DNA from: Tritrichomonas musculus
Lineage: Eukaryota; Parabasalia; Tritrichomonadida; Tritrichomonadidae
Reading direction: 5' to 3'
DNA: 43,660 nucleotides
Assembly: GCA_039105265.1 (NCBI GenBank)
Contig: JAPFFF010000126.1
Location: forward strand, 1-43,660
Shown here: piece by piece, positions 12,793-26,889 of the stretch
Layout: every line of letters starts with the position of its first letter
Numbering within the stretch: the first letter of the stretch is position 1
Translations under genes and position numbers: made by a program
The notes under the pieces: generated by a model
Databases searched by the model: none
What the model was told of the DNA's origin: nothing
Seen by the model: only the letters and a program-made list of their open reading frames with translations

Positions 12793-15354
12793 GATTATCT
12801 CCTAAACAACAACGATTCTCTTCCAAGCAGCATCGATTCTCTTCCAAGCAGCATCGATTCTCTTCCAAGCAGCATCGATTCTCTTCCAAGCAGCATCGAT
12901 TATCTCCCAAACAACAACGATTCTCTTCCAAGCAGCATCGATTATCTCCCAAACAACAACGATTCTCTTCCAAGCAGCATCGATTCTCTTCCAAGCAGCA
13001 TCGATTCTCTTCCAAGCAGCATCGATTCTCTTCCAAGCAGCATCGATTCTCTTCCAAGCAGCATCGATTATCTCCCAAACAACAACGATTCTCTTCCAAG
13101 CAGCATCGATTCTCTTCCAAGCAGCATCGATTCTCTTCCAAGCAGCATCGATTCTCTTCCAAGCAGCATCGATTCTCTTCCAAGCAGCATCGATTCTCTT
13201 CCAAGCAGCATCGATTCTCTTCCAAACAACAACGATTCTCTTCCAAGCAGCATCGATTCTCTTCCAAGCAGCATCGATTCTCTTCCAAGCAGCATCGATT
13301 CTCTTCCAAACAACAACGATTCTCTTCCAAACAACAACGATTCTCTTCCAAACAACAACGATTCTCTTCCAAACAACAACGATTCTCTTCCAAGCAGCAT
13401 CGATTCTCTTCCAAGCAGCATCGATTATCTCCCAAACAACAACGATTCTCTTCCAAGCAGCATCGATTCTCTTCCAAGCAGCATCGATTCTCTTCCAAAC
13501 AACAACGATTCTCTTCCAAACAACAACGATTCTCTTCCAAACAACAACGATTCTCTTCCAAGTAGCATCGATTCTCTTCCAAGCAGCATCGATTATCTCC
13601 CAAACAACAACGATTCTCTTCCAAGCAGCATCGATTCTCTTCCAAACAACAACGATTCTCTTCCAAACAACAACGATTCTCTTCCAAACAACAACGATTC
13701 TCTTCCAAACAACAACGATTCTCTTCCAAACAACAACGATTCTCTTCCAAGCAGCATCGATTCTCTTCCAAGCAGCATCGATTATCTCCCAAACAACAAC
13801 GATTCTCTTCCAAGCAGCATCGATTCTCTTCCAAGCAGCATCGATTCTCTTCCAAACAACAACGATTCTCTTCCAAACAACAACGATTCTCTTCCAAGCA
13901 GCATCGATTCTCTTCCAAGCAGCATCGATTATCTCCCAAACAACAACGATTCTCTTCCAAACAACAACGATTCTCTTCCAAGCAGCATCGATTCTCTTCC
14001 AAACAACAACGATTCTCTTCCAAGCAGCATCGATTCTCTTCCAAGCAGCATCGATTCTCTTCCAAGCAGCATCGATTCTCTTCCAAACAACAACGATTCT
14101 CTTCCAAACAACAACGATTCTCTTCCAAACAACAACGATTCTCTTCCAAACAACAACGATTCTCTTCCAAACAACAACGATTCTCTTCCAAGTAGCATCG
14201 ATTCTCTTCCATGCAGCATCGATTATCTCCCAAACAACAACGATTCTCTTCCAAGCAGCATCGATTCTCTTCCAAACAACAACGATTCTCTTCCAAACAA
14301 CAACGATTCTCTTCCAAACAACAACGATTCTCTTCCAAGCAGCATCGATTCTCTTCCAAGCAGCATCGATTCTCTTCCAAACAACAACGATTCTCTTCCA
14401 AACAACAACGATTCTCTTCCAAACAACAACGATTCTCTTCCAAGCAGCATCGATTCTCTTCCAAACAACAACGATTCTCTTCCAAACAACAACGATTCTC
14501 TTCCAAACAACAACGATTCTCTTCCAAGCAGCATCGATTCTCTTCCAAGCAGCATCGATTCTCTTCCAAACAACAACGATTCTCTTCCAAGCAGCATCGA
14601 TTCTCTTCCAAACAACAACGATTCTCTTCCAAACAACAACGATTCTCTTCCAAACAACAACGATTCTCTTCCAAGCAGCATCGATTCTCTTCCAAACAAC
14701 AACGATTCTCTTCCAAACAACAACGATTCTCTTCCAAACAACAACGATTCTCTTCCAAGCAGCATCGATTCTCTTCCAAGCAGCATCGATTCTCTTCCAA
14801 ACAACAACGATTCTCTTCCAAACAACAACGATTCTCTTCCAAACAACAACGATTCTCTTCCAAGCAGCATCGATTCTCTTCCAAGCAGCATCGATTATCT
14901 CCCAAACAACAACGATTCTCTTCCAAACAACAACGATTCTCTTCCAAACAACAACGATTCTCTTCCAAACAACAACGATTCTCTTCCAAGCAGCATCGAT
15001 TCTCTTCCAAGCAGCATCGATTCTCTTCCAAACAACAACGATTCTCTTCCAAACAACAACGATTCTCTTCCAAACAACAACGATTCTCTTCCAAGTAGCA
15101 TCGATTCTCTTCCATGCAGCATCGATTCTCTTCCAAACAACAACGATTCTCTTCCAAGCAGCATCGATTCTCTTCCAAACAACAACGATTCTCTTCCAAA
15201 CAACAACGATTCTCTTCCAAACAACAACGATTCTCTTCCAAGCAGCATCGATTCTCTTCCAAACAACAACGATTCTCTTCCAAACAACAACGATTCTCTT
15301 CCAAACAACAACGATTCTCTTCCAAGCAGCATCGATTCTCTTCCAAGCAGCATC
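12688..15354 (+). repeat. Higher-order block C, copy 2
   Basis: Matches 10,126-12,792 at 2,562 bp: Yt at 12,803, ATG units at 14,211 and 15,114. It overlaps copy 1 by five monomers, as expected for a direct tandem duplication. Confidence 0.85.
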
Positions 15355-15529
15355 GATTCTCTTCCAAACAACAACGATTCTCTTCCAAGCAGCATCGATT
15401 CTCTTCCAAACAACAACGATTCTCTTCCAAACAACAACGATTCTCTTCCAAACAACAACGATTCTCTTCCAAGCAGCATCGATTCTCTTCCAAACAACAA
15501 CGATTCTCTTCCAAACAACAACGATTCTC

Positions 15530-16590
15530 TTCCAAACAACAACGATTCTCTTCCAAGCAGCATCGATTATCTCCCAAACAACAACGATTCTCTTCCAAGC
15601 AGCATCGATTCTCTTCCAAACAACAACGATTCTCTTCCAAACAACAACGATTCTCTTCCAAACAACAACGATTCTCTTCCAAACAACAACGATTCTCTTC
15701 CAAACAACAACGATTCTCTTCCAAACAACAACGATTCTCTTCCAAGCAGCATCGATTCTCTTCCAAGCAGCATCGATTCTCTTCCAAACAACAACGATTC
15801 TCTTCCAAGCAGCATCGATTATCTCCCAAACAACAACGATTCTCTTCCAAGCAGCATCGATTCTCTTCCAAACAACAAAGATTCTCTTCCAAACAACAAC
15901 GATTCTCTTCCAAGCAGCATCGATTCTCTTCCAAGCAGCATCGATTCTCTTCCAAGCAGCATCGATTCTCTTCCAAACAACAACGATTCTCTTCCAAGCA
16001 GCATCGATTCTCTTCCAAGCAGCATCGATTCTCTTCCAAGCAGCATCGATTCTCTTCCAAACAACAACGATTCTCTTCCAAACAACAACGATTCTCTTCC
16101 AAACAACAACGATTCTCTTCCAAACAACAACGATTCTCTTCCAAGCAGCATCGATTCTCTTCCAAGCAGCATCGATTATCTCCCAAACAACAACGATTCT
16201 CTTCCAAGCAGCATCGATTCTCTTCCAAGCAGCATCGATTCTCTTCCAAACAACAACGATTCTCTTCCAAACAACAACGATTCTCTTCCAAACAACAACG
16301 ATTCTCTTCCAAGTAGCATCGATTCTCTTCCAAGCAGCATCGATTCTCTTCCAAACAACAACGATTCTCTTCCAAACAACAACGATTCTCTTCCAAACAA
16401 CAACGATTCTCTTCCAAACAACAACGATTCTCTTCCAAACAACAACGATTCTCTTCCAAGCAGCATCGATTCTCTTCCAAGCAGCATCGATTATCTCCTA
16501 AACAACAACGATTCTCTTCCAAGCAGCATCGATTCTCTTCCAAGCAGCATCGATTCTCTTCCAAGCAGCATCGATTCTCTTCCAAGCAGC
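15530..16590 (+). repeat. K-unit block, copy 1
   Basis: The characteristic order is Y, S, N x 6, S S, N, S, Y, S, then a K unit (codon-like AAA at 15,877-15,879 before GAT). The same order is seen near 20.5, 24.3, 33.0 and 41.0 kb. This copy alternates a TAG unit at about 16,314 with plain S in the copy at 20.5 kb. Confidence 0.8.
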
Positions 16591-19204
16591 ATCGATTATC
16601 TCCCAAACAACAACGATTCTCTTCCAAGCAGCATCGATTATCTCCCAAACAACAACGATTCTCTTCCAAGCAGCATCGATTCTCTTCCAAGCAGCATCGA
16701 TTCTCTTCCAAGCAGCATCGATTCTCTTCCAAGCAGCATCGATTCTCTTCCAAGCAGCATCGATTATCTCCCAAACAACAACGATTCTCTTCCAAGCAGC
16801 ATCGATTCTCTTCCAAGCAGCATCGATTCTCTTCCAAGCAGCATCGATTCTCTTCCAAGCAGCATCGATTCTCTTCCAAGCAGCATCGATTCTCTTCCAA
16901 GCAGCATCGATTCTCTTCCAAACAACAACGATTCTCTTCCAAGCAGCATCGATTCTCTTCCAAGCAGCATCGATTCTCTTCCAAGCAGCATCGATTCTCT
17001 TCCAAACAACAACGATTCTCTTCCAAACAACAACGATTCTCTTCCAAACAACAACGATTCTCTTCCAAACAACAACGATTCTCTTCCAAGCAGCATCGAT
17101 TCTCTTCCAAGCAGCATCGATTATCTCCCAAACAACAACGATTCTCTTCCAAGCAGCATCGATTCTCTTCCAAGCAGCATCGATTCTCTTCCAAACAACA
17201 ACGATTCTCTTCCAAACAACAACGATTCTCTTCCAAACAACAACGATTCTCTTCCAAGTAGCATCGATTCTCTTCCAAGCAGCATCGATTATCTCCCAAA
17301 CAACAACGATTCTCTTCCAAGCAGCATCGATTCTCTTCCAAACAACAACGATTCTCTTCCAAACAACAACGATTCTCTTCCAAACAACAACGATTCTCTT
17401 CCAAGCAGCATCGATTCTCTTCCAAGCAGCATCGATTATCTCCCAAACAACAACGATTCTCTTCCAAGCAGCATCGATTCTCTTCCAAGCAGCATCGATT
17501 CTCTTCCAAACAACAACGATTCTCTTCCAAACAACAACGATTCTCTTCCAAGCAGCATCGATTCTCTTCCAAGCAGCATCGATTATCTCCCAAACAACAA
17601 CGATTCTCTTCCAAACAACAACGATTCTCTTCCAAGCAGCATCGATTCTCTTCCAAACAACAACGATTCTCTTCCAAGCAGCATCGATTCTCTTCCAAGC
17701 AGCATCGATTCTCTTCCAAGCAGCATCGATTCTCTTCCAAACAACAACGATTCTCTTCCAAACAACAACGATTCTCTTCCAAACAACAACGATTCTCTTC
17801 CAAACAACAACGATTCTCTTCCAAACAACAACGATTCTCTTCCAAGTAGCATCGATTCTCTTCCATGCAGCATCGATTATCTCCCAAACAACAACGATTC
17901 TCTTCCAAGCAGCATCGATTCTCTTCCAAACAACAACGATTCTCTTCCAAACAACAACGATTCTCTTCCAAACAACAACGATTCTCTTCCAAGCAGCATC
18001 GATTCTCTTCCAAGCAGCATCGATTCTCTTCCAAACAACAACGATTCTCTTCCAAACAACAACGATTCTCTTCCAAACAACAACGATTCTCTTCCAAGCA
18101 GCATCGATTCTCTTCCAAACAACAACGATTCTCTTCCAAACAACAACGATTCTCTTCCAAACAACAACGATTCTCTTCCAAGCAGCATCGATTCTCTTCC
18201 AAGCAGCATCGATTCTCTTCCAAACAACAACGATTCTCTTCCAAGCAGCATCGATTCTCTTCCAAACAACAACGATTCTCTTCCAAACAACAACGATTCT
18301 CTTCCAAACAACAACGATTCTCTTCCAAGCAGCATCGATTCTCTTCCAAACAACAACGATTCTCTTCCAAACAACAACGATTCTCTTCCAAACAACAACG
18401 ATTCTCTTCCAAGCAGCATCGATTCTCTTCCAAGCAGCATCGATTCTCTTCCAAACAACAACGATTCTCTTCCAAACAACAACGATTCTCTTCCAAACAA
18501 CAACGATTCTCTTCCAAGCAGCATCGATTCTCTTCCAAGCAGCATCGATTATCTCCCAAACAACAACGATTCTCTTCCAAACAACAACGATTCTCTTCCA
18601 AACAACAACGATTCTCTTCCAAACAACAACGATTCTCTTCCAAGCAGCATCGATTCTCTTCCAAGCAGCATCGATTCTCTTCCAAACAACAACGATTCTC
18701 TTCCAAACAACAACGATTCTCTTCCAAACAACAACGATTCTCTTCCAAGTAGCATCGATTCTCTTCCATGCAGCATCGATTCTCTTCCAAACAACAACGA
18801 TTCTCTTCCAAGCAGCATCGATTCTCTTCCAAACAACAACGATTCTCTTCCAAACAACAACGATTCTCTTCCAAACAACAACGATTCTCTTCCAAGCAGC
18901 ATCGATTCTCTTCCAAACAACAACGATTCTCTTCCAAACAACAACGATTCTCTTCCAAACAACAACGATTCTCTTCCAAGCAGCATCGATTCTCTTCCAA
19001 GCAGCATCGATTCTCTTCCAAACAACAACGATTCTCTTCCAAGCAGCATCGATTCTCTTCCAAACAACAACGATTCTCTTCCAAACAACAACGATTCTCT
19101 TCCAAACAACAACGATTCTCTTCCAAGCAGCATCGATTCTCTTCCAAACAACAACGATTCTCTTCCAAACAACAACGATTCTCTTCCAAACAACAACGAT
19201 TCTC
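16384..19204 (+). repeat. Higher-order block C, copy 3, with a two-monomer contraction
   Basis: Matches copy 2 at 3,696 bp up to about 17.39 kb (Yt at 16,499) and at 3,654 bp afterwards (ATG units at 17,865 and 18,768). The 42-bp difference comes from a run of three N units near 17.34-17.40 kb where the other copies have five. Its right end runs into the 231-bp amplification. Confidence 0.83.
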
Positions 19205-19932
19205 TTCCAAGCAGCATCGATTCTCTTCCAAGCAGCATCGATTCTCTTCCAAACAACAACGATTCTCTTCCAAGCAGCATCGATTCTCTTCCAAACAACA
19301 ACGATTCTCTTCCAAACAACAACGATTCTCTTCCAAACAACAACGATTCTCTTCCAAGCAGCATCGATTCTCTTCCAAACAACAACGATTCTCTTCCAAA
19401 CAACAACGATTCTCTTCCAAACAACAACGATTCTCTTCCAAGCAGCATCGATTCTCTTCCAAGCAGCATCGATTCTCTTCCAAACAACAACGATTCTCTT
19501 CCAAGCAGCATCGATTCTCTTCCAAACAACAACGATTCTCTTCCAAACAACAACGATTCTCTTCCAAACAACAACGATTCTCTTCCAAGCAGCATCGATT
19601 CTCTTCCAAACAACAACGATTCTCTTCCAAACAACAACGATTCTCTTCCAAACAACAACGATTCTCTTCCAAGCAGCATCGATTCTCTTCCAAGCAGCAT
19701 CGATTCTCTTCCAAACAACAACGATTCTCTTCCAAGCAGCATCGATTCTCTTCCAAACAACAACGATTCTCTTCCAAACAACAACGATTCTCTTCCAAAC
19801 AACAACGATTCTCTTCCAAGCAGCATCGATTCTCTTCCAAACAACAACGATTCTCTTCCAAACAACAACGATTCTCTTCCAAACAACAACGATTCTCTTC
19901 CAAGCAGCATCGATTCTCTTCCAAGCAGCATC
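18778..19932 (+). repeat. Local amplification: 231-bp unit x 5
   Basis: Five consecutive copies of an 11-monomer order, N-S-NNN-S-NNN-SS, start at 18,778, 19,009, 19,240, 19,471 and 19,702. A partial sixth (NNN-SS) follows before the Y unit at 20,038. Single copies of the same order sit inside block C upstream, so this is a local expansion of an existing segment. It is the cleanest regular higher-order repeat in the window. Confidence 0.92.
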
Positions 19933-22790
19933 GATTCTCTTCCAAACAACAACGATTCTCTTCCAAACAACAACGATTCTCTTCCAAACAACAACGATTC
20001 TCTTCCAAGCAGCATCGATTCTCTTCCAAGCAGCATAGATTATCTCCCAAACAACAACGATTCTCTTCCAAACAACAACGATTCTCTTCCAAACAACAAC
20101 GATTCTCTTCCAAACAACAACGATTCTCTTCCAAACAACAACGATTCTCTTCCAAACAACAACGATTCTCTTCCAAGCAGCATCGATTCTCTTCCAAGCA
20201 GCATCGATTCTCTTCCAAACAACAACGATTCTCTTCCAAACAACAACGATTCTCTTCCAAACAACAACGATTCTCTTCCAAGCAGCATCGATTCTCTTCC
20301 AAACAACAACGATTCTCTTCCAAACAACAACGATTCTCTTCCAAACAACAACGATTCTCTTCCAAGCAGCATCGATTCTCTTCCAAGCAGCATCGATTAT
20401 CTCCCAAACAACAACGATTCTCTTCCAAGCAGCATCGATTATCTCCCAAACAACAACGATTCTCTTCCAAGCAGCATCGATTCTCTTCCAAGCAGCATCG
20501 ATTCTCTTCCAAACAACAACGATTCTCTTCCAAGCAGCATCGATTATCTCCCAAACAACAACGATTCTCTTCCAAGCAGCATCGATTCTCTTCCAAACAA
20601 CAACGATTCTCTTCCAAACAACAACGATTCTCTTCCAAACAACAACGATTCTCTTCCAAACAACAACGATTCTCTTCCAAACAACAACGATTCTCTTCCA
20701 AACAACAACGATTCTCTTCCAAGCAGCATCGATTCTCTTCCAAGCAGCATCGATTCTCTTCCAAACAACAACGATTCTCTTCCAAGCAGCATCGATTATC
20801 TCCCAAACAACAACGATTCTCTTCCAAGCAGCATCGATTCTCTTCCAAACAACAAAGATTCTCTTCCAAACAACAACGATTCTCTTCCAAGCAGCATCGA
20901 TTCTCTTCCAAGCAGCATCGATTCTCTTCCAAGCAGCATCGATTCTCTTCCAAACAACAACGATTCTCTTCCAAGCAGCATCGATTCTCTTCCAAGCAGC
21001 ATCGATTCTCTTCCAAGCAGCATCGATTCTCTTCCAAACAACAACGATTCTCTTCCAAACAACAACGATTCTCTTCCAAACAACAACGATTCTCTTCCAA
21101 ACAACAACGATTCTCTTCCAAGCAGCATCGATTCTCTTCCAAGCAGCATCGATTATCTCCCAAACAACAACGATTCTCTTCCAAGCAGCATCGATTCTCT
21201 TCCAAGCAGCATCGATTCTCTTCCAAACAACAACGATTCTCTTCCAAACAACAACGATTCTCTTCCAAACAACAACGATTCTCTTCCAAGCAGCATCGAT
21301 TCTCTTCCAAGCAGCATCGATTCTCTTCCAAACAACAACGATTCTCTTCCAAACAACAACGATTCTCTTCCAAACAACAACGATTCTCTTCCAAACAACA
21401 ACGATTCTCTTCCAAACAACAACGATTCTCTTCCAAGCAGCATCGATTCTCTTCCAAGCAGCATCGATTATCTCCTAAACAACAACGATTCTCTTCCAAG
21501 CAGCATCGATTCTCTTCCAAGCAGCATCGATTCTCTTCCAAGCAGCATCGATTCTCTTCCAAGCAGCATCGATTCTCTTCCAAACAACAACGATTCTCTT
21601 CCAAGCAGCATCGATTATCTCCCAAACAACAACGATTCTCTTCCAAGCAGCATCGATTATCTCCCAAACAACAACGATTCTCTTCCAAACAACAACGATT
21701 CTCTTCCAAGCAGCATCGATTCTCTTCCAAGCAGCATCGATTCTCTTCCAAGCAGCATCGATTCTCTTCCAAACAACAACGATTCTCTTCCAAGCAGCAT
21801 CGATTCTCTTCCAAACAACAACGATTCTCTTCCAAACAACAACGATTCTCTTCCAAACAACAACGATTCTCTTCCAAGCAGCATCGATTCTCTTCCAAGC
21901 AGCATCGATTCTCTTCCAAACAACAACGATTCTCTTCCAAGCAGCATCGATTCTCTTCCAAGCAGCATCGATTCTCTTCCAAGCAGCATCGATTCTCTTC
22001 CAAGCAGCATCGATTCTCTTCCAAACAACAACGATTCTCTTCCAAACAACAACGATTCTCTTCCAAACAACAACGATTCTCTTCCAAGCAGCATCGATTC
22101 TCTTCCAAGCAGCATCGATTCTCTTCCAAGCAGCATCGATTCTCTTCCAAACAACAACGATTCTCTTCCAAACAACAACGATTCTCTTCCAAGCAGCATC
22201 GATTCTCTTCCAAACAACAACGATTCTCTTCCAAACAACAACGATTCTCTTCCAAACAACAACGATTCTCTTCCAAACAACAACGATTCTCTTCCAAGTA
22301 GCATCGATTCTCTTCCAAGCAGCATCGATTATCTCCCAAACAACAACGATTCTCTTCCAAGCAGCATCGATTCTCTTCCAAGCAGCATCGATTCTCTTCC
22401 AAACAACAACGATTCTCTTCCAAACAACAACGATTCTCTTCCAAACAACAACGATTCTCTTCCAAACAACAACGATTCTCTTCCAAACAACAACGATTCT
22501 CTTCCAAACAACAACGATTCTCTTCCAAACAACAACGATTCTCTTCCAAGCAGCATCGATTCTCTTCCAAGCAGCATCGATTCTCTTCCAAACAACAACG
22601 ATTCTCTTCCAAACAACAACGATTCTCTTCCAAACAACAACGATTCTCTTCCAAACAACAACGATTCTCTTCCAAACAACAACGATTCTCTTCCAAACAA
22701 CAACGATTCTCTTCCAAACAACAACGATTCTCTTCCAAGCAGCATCGATTCTCTTCCAAGCAGCATCGATTCTCTTCCAAACAACAACGA
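19930..22790 (+). repeat. Higher-order block D, copy 1 (3,780/3,738-bp offset)
   Basis: Matches 23.71-26.53 kb at 3,780 bp on the left (K unit at 20,854) and 3,738 bp on the right (Yt at 21,476, TAG unit at 22,299). The change of offset reflects two fewer N units in copy 2 near 25.1 kb. Several single S/N exchanges separate the copies around 20.3-20.5 kb, so this pair is less alike than block B. Confidence 0.8.
20017..20058 (+). repeat. S unit with CpG lost, followed by Y
   Basis: The S unit ends CATA instead of CATC (A at 20,037), so the boundary CpG and the ATCGAT hexamer are lost. I saw this change only once. Confidence 0.85.
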
Positions 22791-23670
22791 TTCTCTTCCA
22801 AACAACAACGATTCTCTTCCAAACAACAACGATTCTCTTCCAAACAACAACGATTCTCTTCCAAACAACAACGATTCTCTTCCAAACAACAACGATTCTC
22901 TTCCAAGCAGCATCGATTCTCTTCCAAGCAGCATCGATTCTCTTCCAAACAACAACGATTCTCTTCCAAACAACAACGATTCTCTTCCAAACAACAACGA
23001 TTCTCTTCCAAGCAGCATCGATTCTCTTCCAAACAACAACGATTCTCTTCCAAACAACAACGATTCTCTTCCAAACAACAACGATTCTCTTCCAAACAAC
23101 AACGATTCTCTTCCAAACAACAACGATTCTCTTCCAAACAACAACGATTCTCTTCCAAGCAGCATCGATTCTCTTCCAAGCAGCATCGATTCTCTTCCAA
23201 ACAACAACGATTCTCTTCCAAACAACAACGATTCTCTTCCAAACAACAACGATTCTCTTCCAAACAACAACGATTCTCTTCCAAACAACAACGATTCTCT
23301 TCCAAACAACAACGATTCTCTTCCAAACAACAACGATTCTCTTCCAAGCAGCATCGATTCTCTTCCAAGCAGCATCGATTCTCTTCCAAACAACAACGAT
23401 TCTCTTCCAAACAACAACGATTCTCTTCCAAACAACAACGATTCTCTTCCAAACAACAACGATTCTCTTCCAAACAACAACGATTCTCTTCCAAACAACA
23501 ACGATTCTCTTCCAAGCAGCATCGATTCTCTTCCAAGCAGCATCGATTCTCTTCCAAACAACAACGATTCTCTTCCAAACAACAACGATTCTCTTCCAAA
23601 CAACAACGATTCTCTTCCAAGCAGCATCGATTCTCTTCCAAACAACAACGATTCTCTTCCAAACAACAAC
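22390..23670 (+). repeat. N-rich domain with a 609-bp sub-repeat
   Basis: Runs of six or seven N units are separated by SS pairs. The order N7-SS-N6-SS-N3-S-N6-SS (29 monomers, 609 bp) fills 22,579-23,187 and starts again at 23,188, diverging after N3-S at about 23,629. The domain is clearly poorer in S than the rest of the array. Its tails are mostly (AAC)3, giving a pronounced A/C strand bias. Confidence 0.85.
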
Positions 23671-23709
23671 GATTCTCTTCCAAGCAGCATCGATTCTCTT
23701 CCAAGTAGC

Positions 23710-26530
23710 ATCGATTCTCTTCCAAACAACAACGATTCTCTTCCAAACAACAACGATTCTCTTCCAAACAACAACGATTCTCTTCCAAGCAGCATCGATT
23801 CTCTTCCAAGCAGCATCGATTATCTCCCAAACAACAACGATTCTCTTCCAAACAACAACGATTCTCTTCCAAACAACAACGATTCTCTTCCAAACAACAA
23901 CGATTCTCTTCCAAACAACAACGATTCTCTTCCAAACAACAACGATTCTCTTCCAAGCAGCATCGATTCTCTTCCAAGCAGCATCGATTCTCTTCCAAAC
24001 AACAACGATTCTCTTCCAAACAACAACGATTCTCTTCCAAGCAGCATCGATTCTCTTCCAAGCAGCATCGATTCTCTTCCAAACAACAACGATTCTCTTC
24101 CAAACAACAACGATTCTCTTCCAAACAACAACGATTCTCTTCCAAGCAGCATCGATTCTCTTCCAAGCAGCATCGATTATCTCCCAAACAACAACGATTC
24201 TCTTCCAAGCAGCATCGATTCTCTTCCAAACAACAACGATTCTCTTCCAAGCAGCATCGATTCTCTTCCAAGCAGCATCGATTCTCTTCCAAACAACAAC
24301 GATTCTCTTCCAAGCAGCATCGATTATCTCCCAAACAACAACGATTCTCTTCCAAGCAGCATCGATTCTCTTCCAAACAACAACGATTCTCTTCCAAACA
24401 ACAACGATTCTCTTCCAAACAACAACGATTCTCTTCCAAACAACAACGATTCTCTTCCAAACAACAACGATTCTCTTCCAAACAACAACGATTCTCTTCC
24501 AAGCAGCATCGATTCTCTTCCAAGCAGCATCGATTCTCTTCCAAACAACAACGATTCTCTTCCAAGCAGCATCGATTATCTCCCAAACAACAACGATTCT
24601 CTTCCAAGCAGCATCGATTCTCTTCCAAACAACAAAGATTCTCTTCCAAACAACAACGATTCTCTTCCAAGCAGCATCGATTCTCTTCCAAGCAGCATCG
24701 ATTCTCTTCCAAGCAGCATCGATTCTCTTCCAAACAACAACGATTCTCTTCCAAGCAGCATCGATTCTCTTCCAAGCAGCATCGATTCTCTTCCAAGCAG
24801 CATCGATTCTCTTCCAAACAACAACGATTCTCTTCCAAACAACAACGATTCTCTTCCAAACAACAACGATTCTCTTCCAAACAACAACGATTCTCTTCCA
24901 AGCAGCATCGATTCTCTTCCAAGCAGCATCGATTATCTCCCAAACAACAACGATTCTCTTCCAAGCAGCATCGATTCTCTTCCAAGCAGCATCGATTCTC
25001 TTCCAAACAACAACGATTCTCTTCCAAACAACAACGATTCTCTTCCAAACAACAACGATTCTCTTCCAAGCAGCATCGATTCTCTTCCAAGCAGCATCGA
25101 TTCTCTTCCAAACAACAACGATTCTCTTCCAAACAACAACGATTCTCTTCCAAACAACAACGATTCTCTTCCAAGCAGCATCGATTCTCTTCCAAGCAGC
25201 ATCGATTATCTCCTAAACAACAACGATTCTCTTCCAAGCAGCATCGATTCTCTTCCAAGCAGCATCGATTCTCTTCCAAGCAGCATCGATTCTCTTCCAA
25301 GCAGCATCGATTCTCTTCCAAACAACAACGATTCTCTTCCAAGCAGCATCGATTATCTCCCAAACAACAACGATTCTCTTCCAAGCAGCATCGATTATCT
25401 CCCAAACAACAACGATTCTCTTCCAAACAACAACGATTCTCTTCCAAGCAGCATCGATTCTCTTCCAAGCAGCATCGATTCTCTTCCAAGCAGCATCGAT
25501 TCTCTTCCAAACAACAACGATTCTCTTCCAAGCAGCATCGATTCTCTTCCAAACAACAACGATTCTCTTCCAAACAACAACGATTCTCTTCCAAACAACA
25601 ACGATTCTCTTCCAAGCAGCATCGATTCTCTTCCAAGCAGCATCGATTCTCTTCCAAACAACAACGATTCTCTTCCAAGCAGCATCGATTCTCTTCCAAG
25701 CAGCATCGATTCTCTTCCAAGCAGCATCGATTCTCTTCCAAGCAGCATCGATTCTCTTCCAAACAACAACGATTCTCTTCCAAACAACAACGATTCTCTT
25801 CCAAACAACAACGATTCTCTTCCAAGCAGCATCGATTCTCTTCCAAGCAGCATCGATTCTCTTCCAAGCAGCATCGATTCTCTTCCAAACAACAACGATT
25901 CTCTTCCAAACAACAACGATTCTCTTCCAAGCAGCATCGATTCTCTTCCAAACAACAACGATTCTCTTCCAAACAACAACGATTCTCTTCCAAACAACAA
26001 CGATTCTCTTCCAAACAACAACGATTCTCTTCCAAGTAGCATCGATTCTCTTCCAAGCAGCATCGATTATCTCCCAAACAACAACGATTCTCTTCCAAGC
26101 AGCATCGATTCTCTTCCAAGCAGCATCGATTCTCTTCCAAACAACAACGATTCTCTTCCAAACAACAACGATTCTCTTCCAAACAACAACGATTCTCTTC
26201 CAAACAACAACGATTCTCTTCCAAACAACAACGATTCTCTTCCAAACAACAACGATTCTCTTCCAAACAACAACGATTCTCTTCCAAGCAGCATCGATTC
26301 TCTTCCAAGCAGCATCGATTCTCTTCCAAACAACAACGATTCTCTTCCAAACAACAACGATTCTCTTCCAAACAACAACGATTCTCTTCCAAACAACAAC
26401 GATTCTCTTCCAAACAACAACGATTCTCTTCCAAACAACAACGATTCTCTTCCAAACAACAACGATTCTCTTCCAAGCAGCATCGATTCTCTTCCAAGCA
26501 GCATCGATTCTCTTCCAAACAACAACGATT
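23710..26530 (+). repeat. Higher-order block D, copy 2
   Basis: Counterpart of 19.93-22.79 kb: K unit at 24,634-24,636, Yt at 25,214, TAG unit at 26,037, then Y-SS-N7-SS-N7-SS. Its right half is copied again further on at 1,701 bp. Confidence 0.8.
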
Positions 26531-26889
26531 CTCTTCCAAGCAGCATCGATTATCTCCCAAACAACAACGATTCTCTTCCAAGCAGCATCGATTCTCTTCC
26601 AAACAACAACGATTCTCTTCCAAACAACAACGATTCTCTTCCAAACAACAACGATTCTCTTCCAAACAACAACGATTCTCTTCCAAACAACAACGATTCT
26701 CTTCCAAACAACAACGATTCTCTTCCAAGTAGCATCGATTCTCTTCCAAGCAGCATCGATTCTCTTCCAAACAACAACGATTCTCTTCCAAACAACAACG
26801 ATTCTCTTCCAAACAACAACGATTCTCTTCCAAACAACAACGATTCTCTTCCAAACAACAACGATTCTCTTCCAAGCAGCATCGATTCT

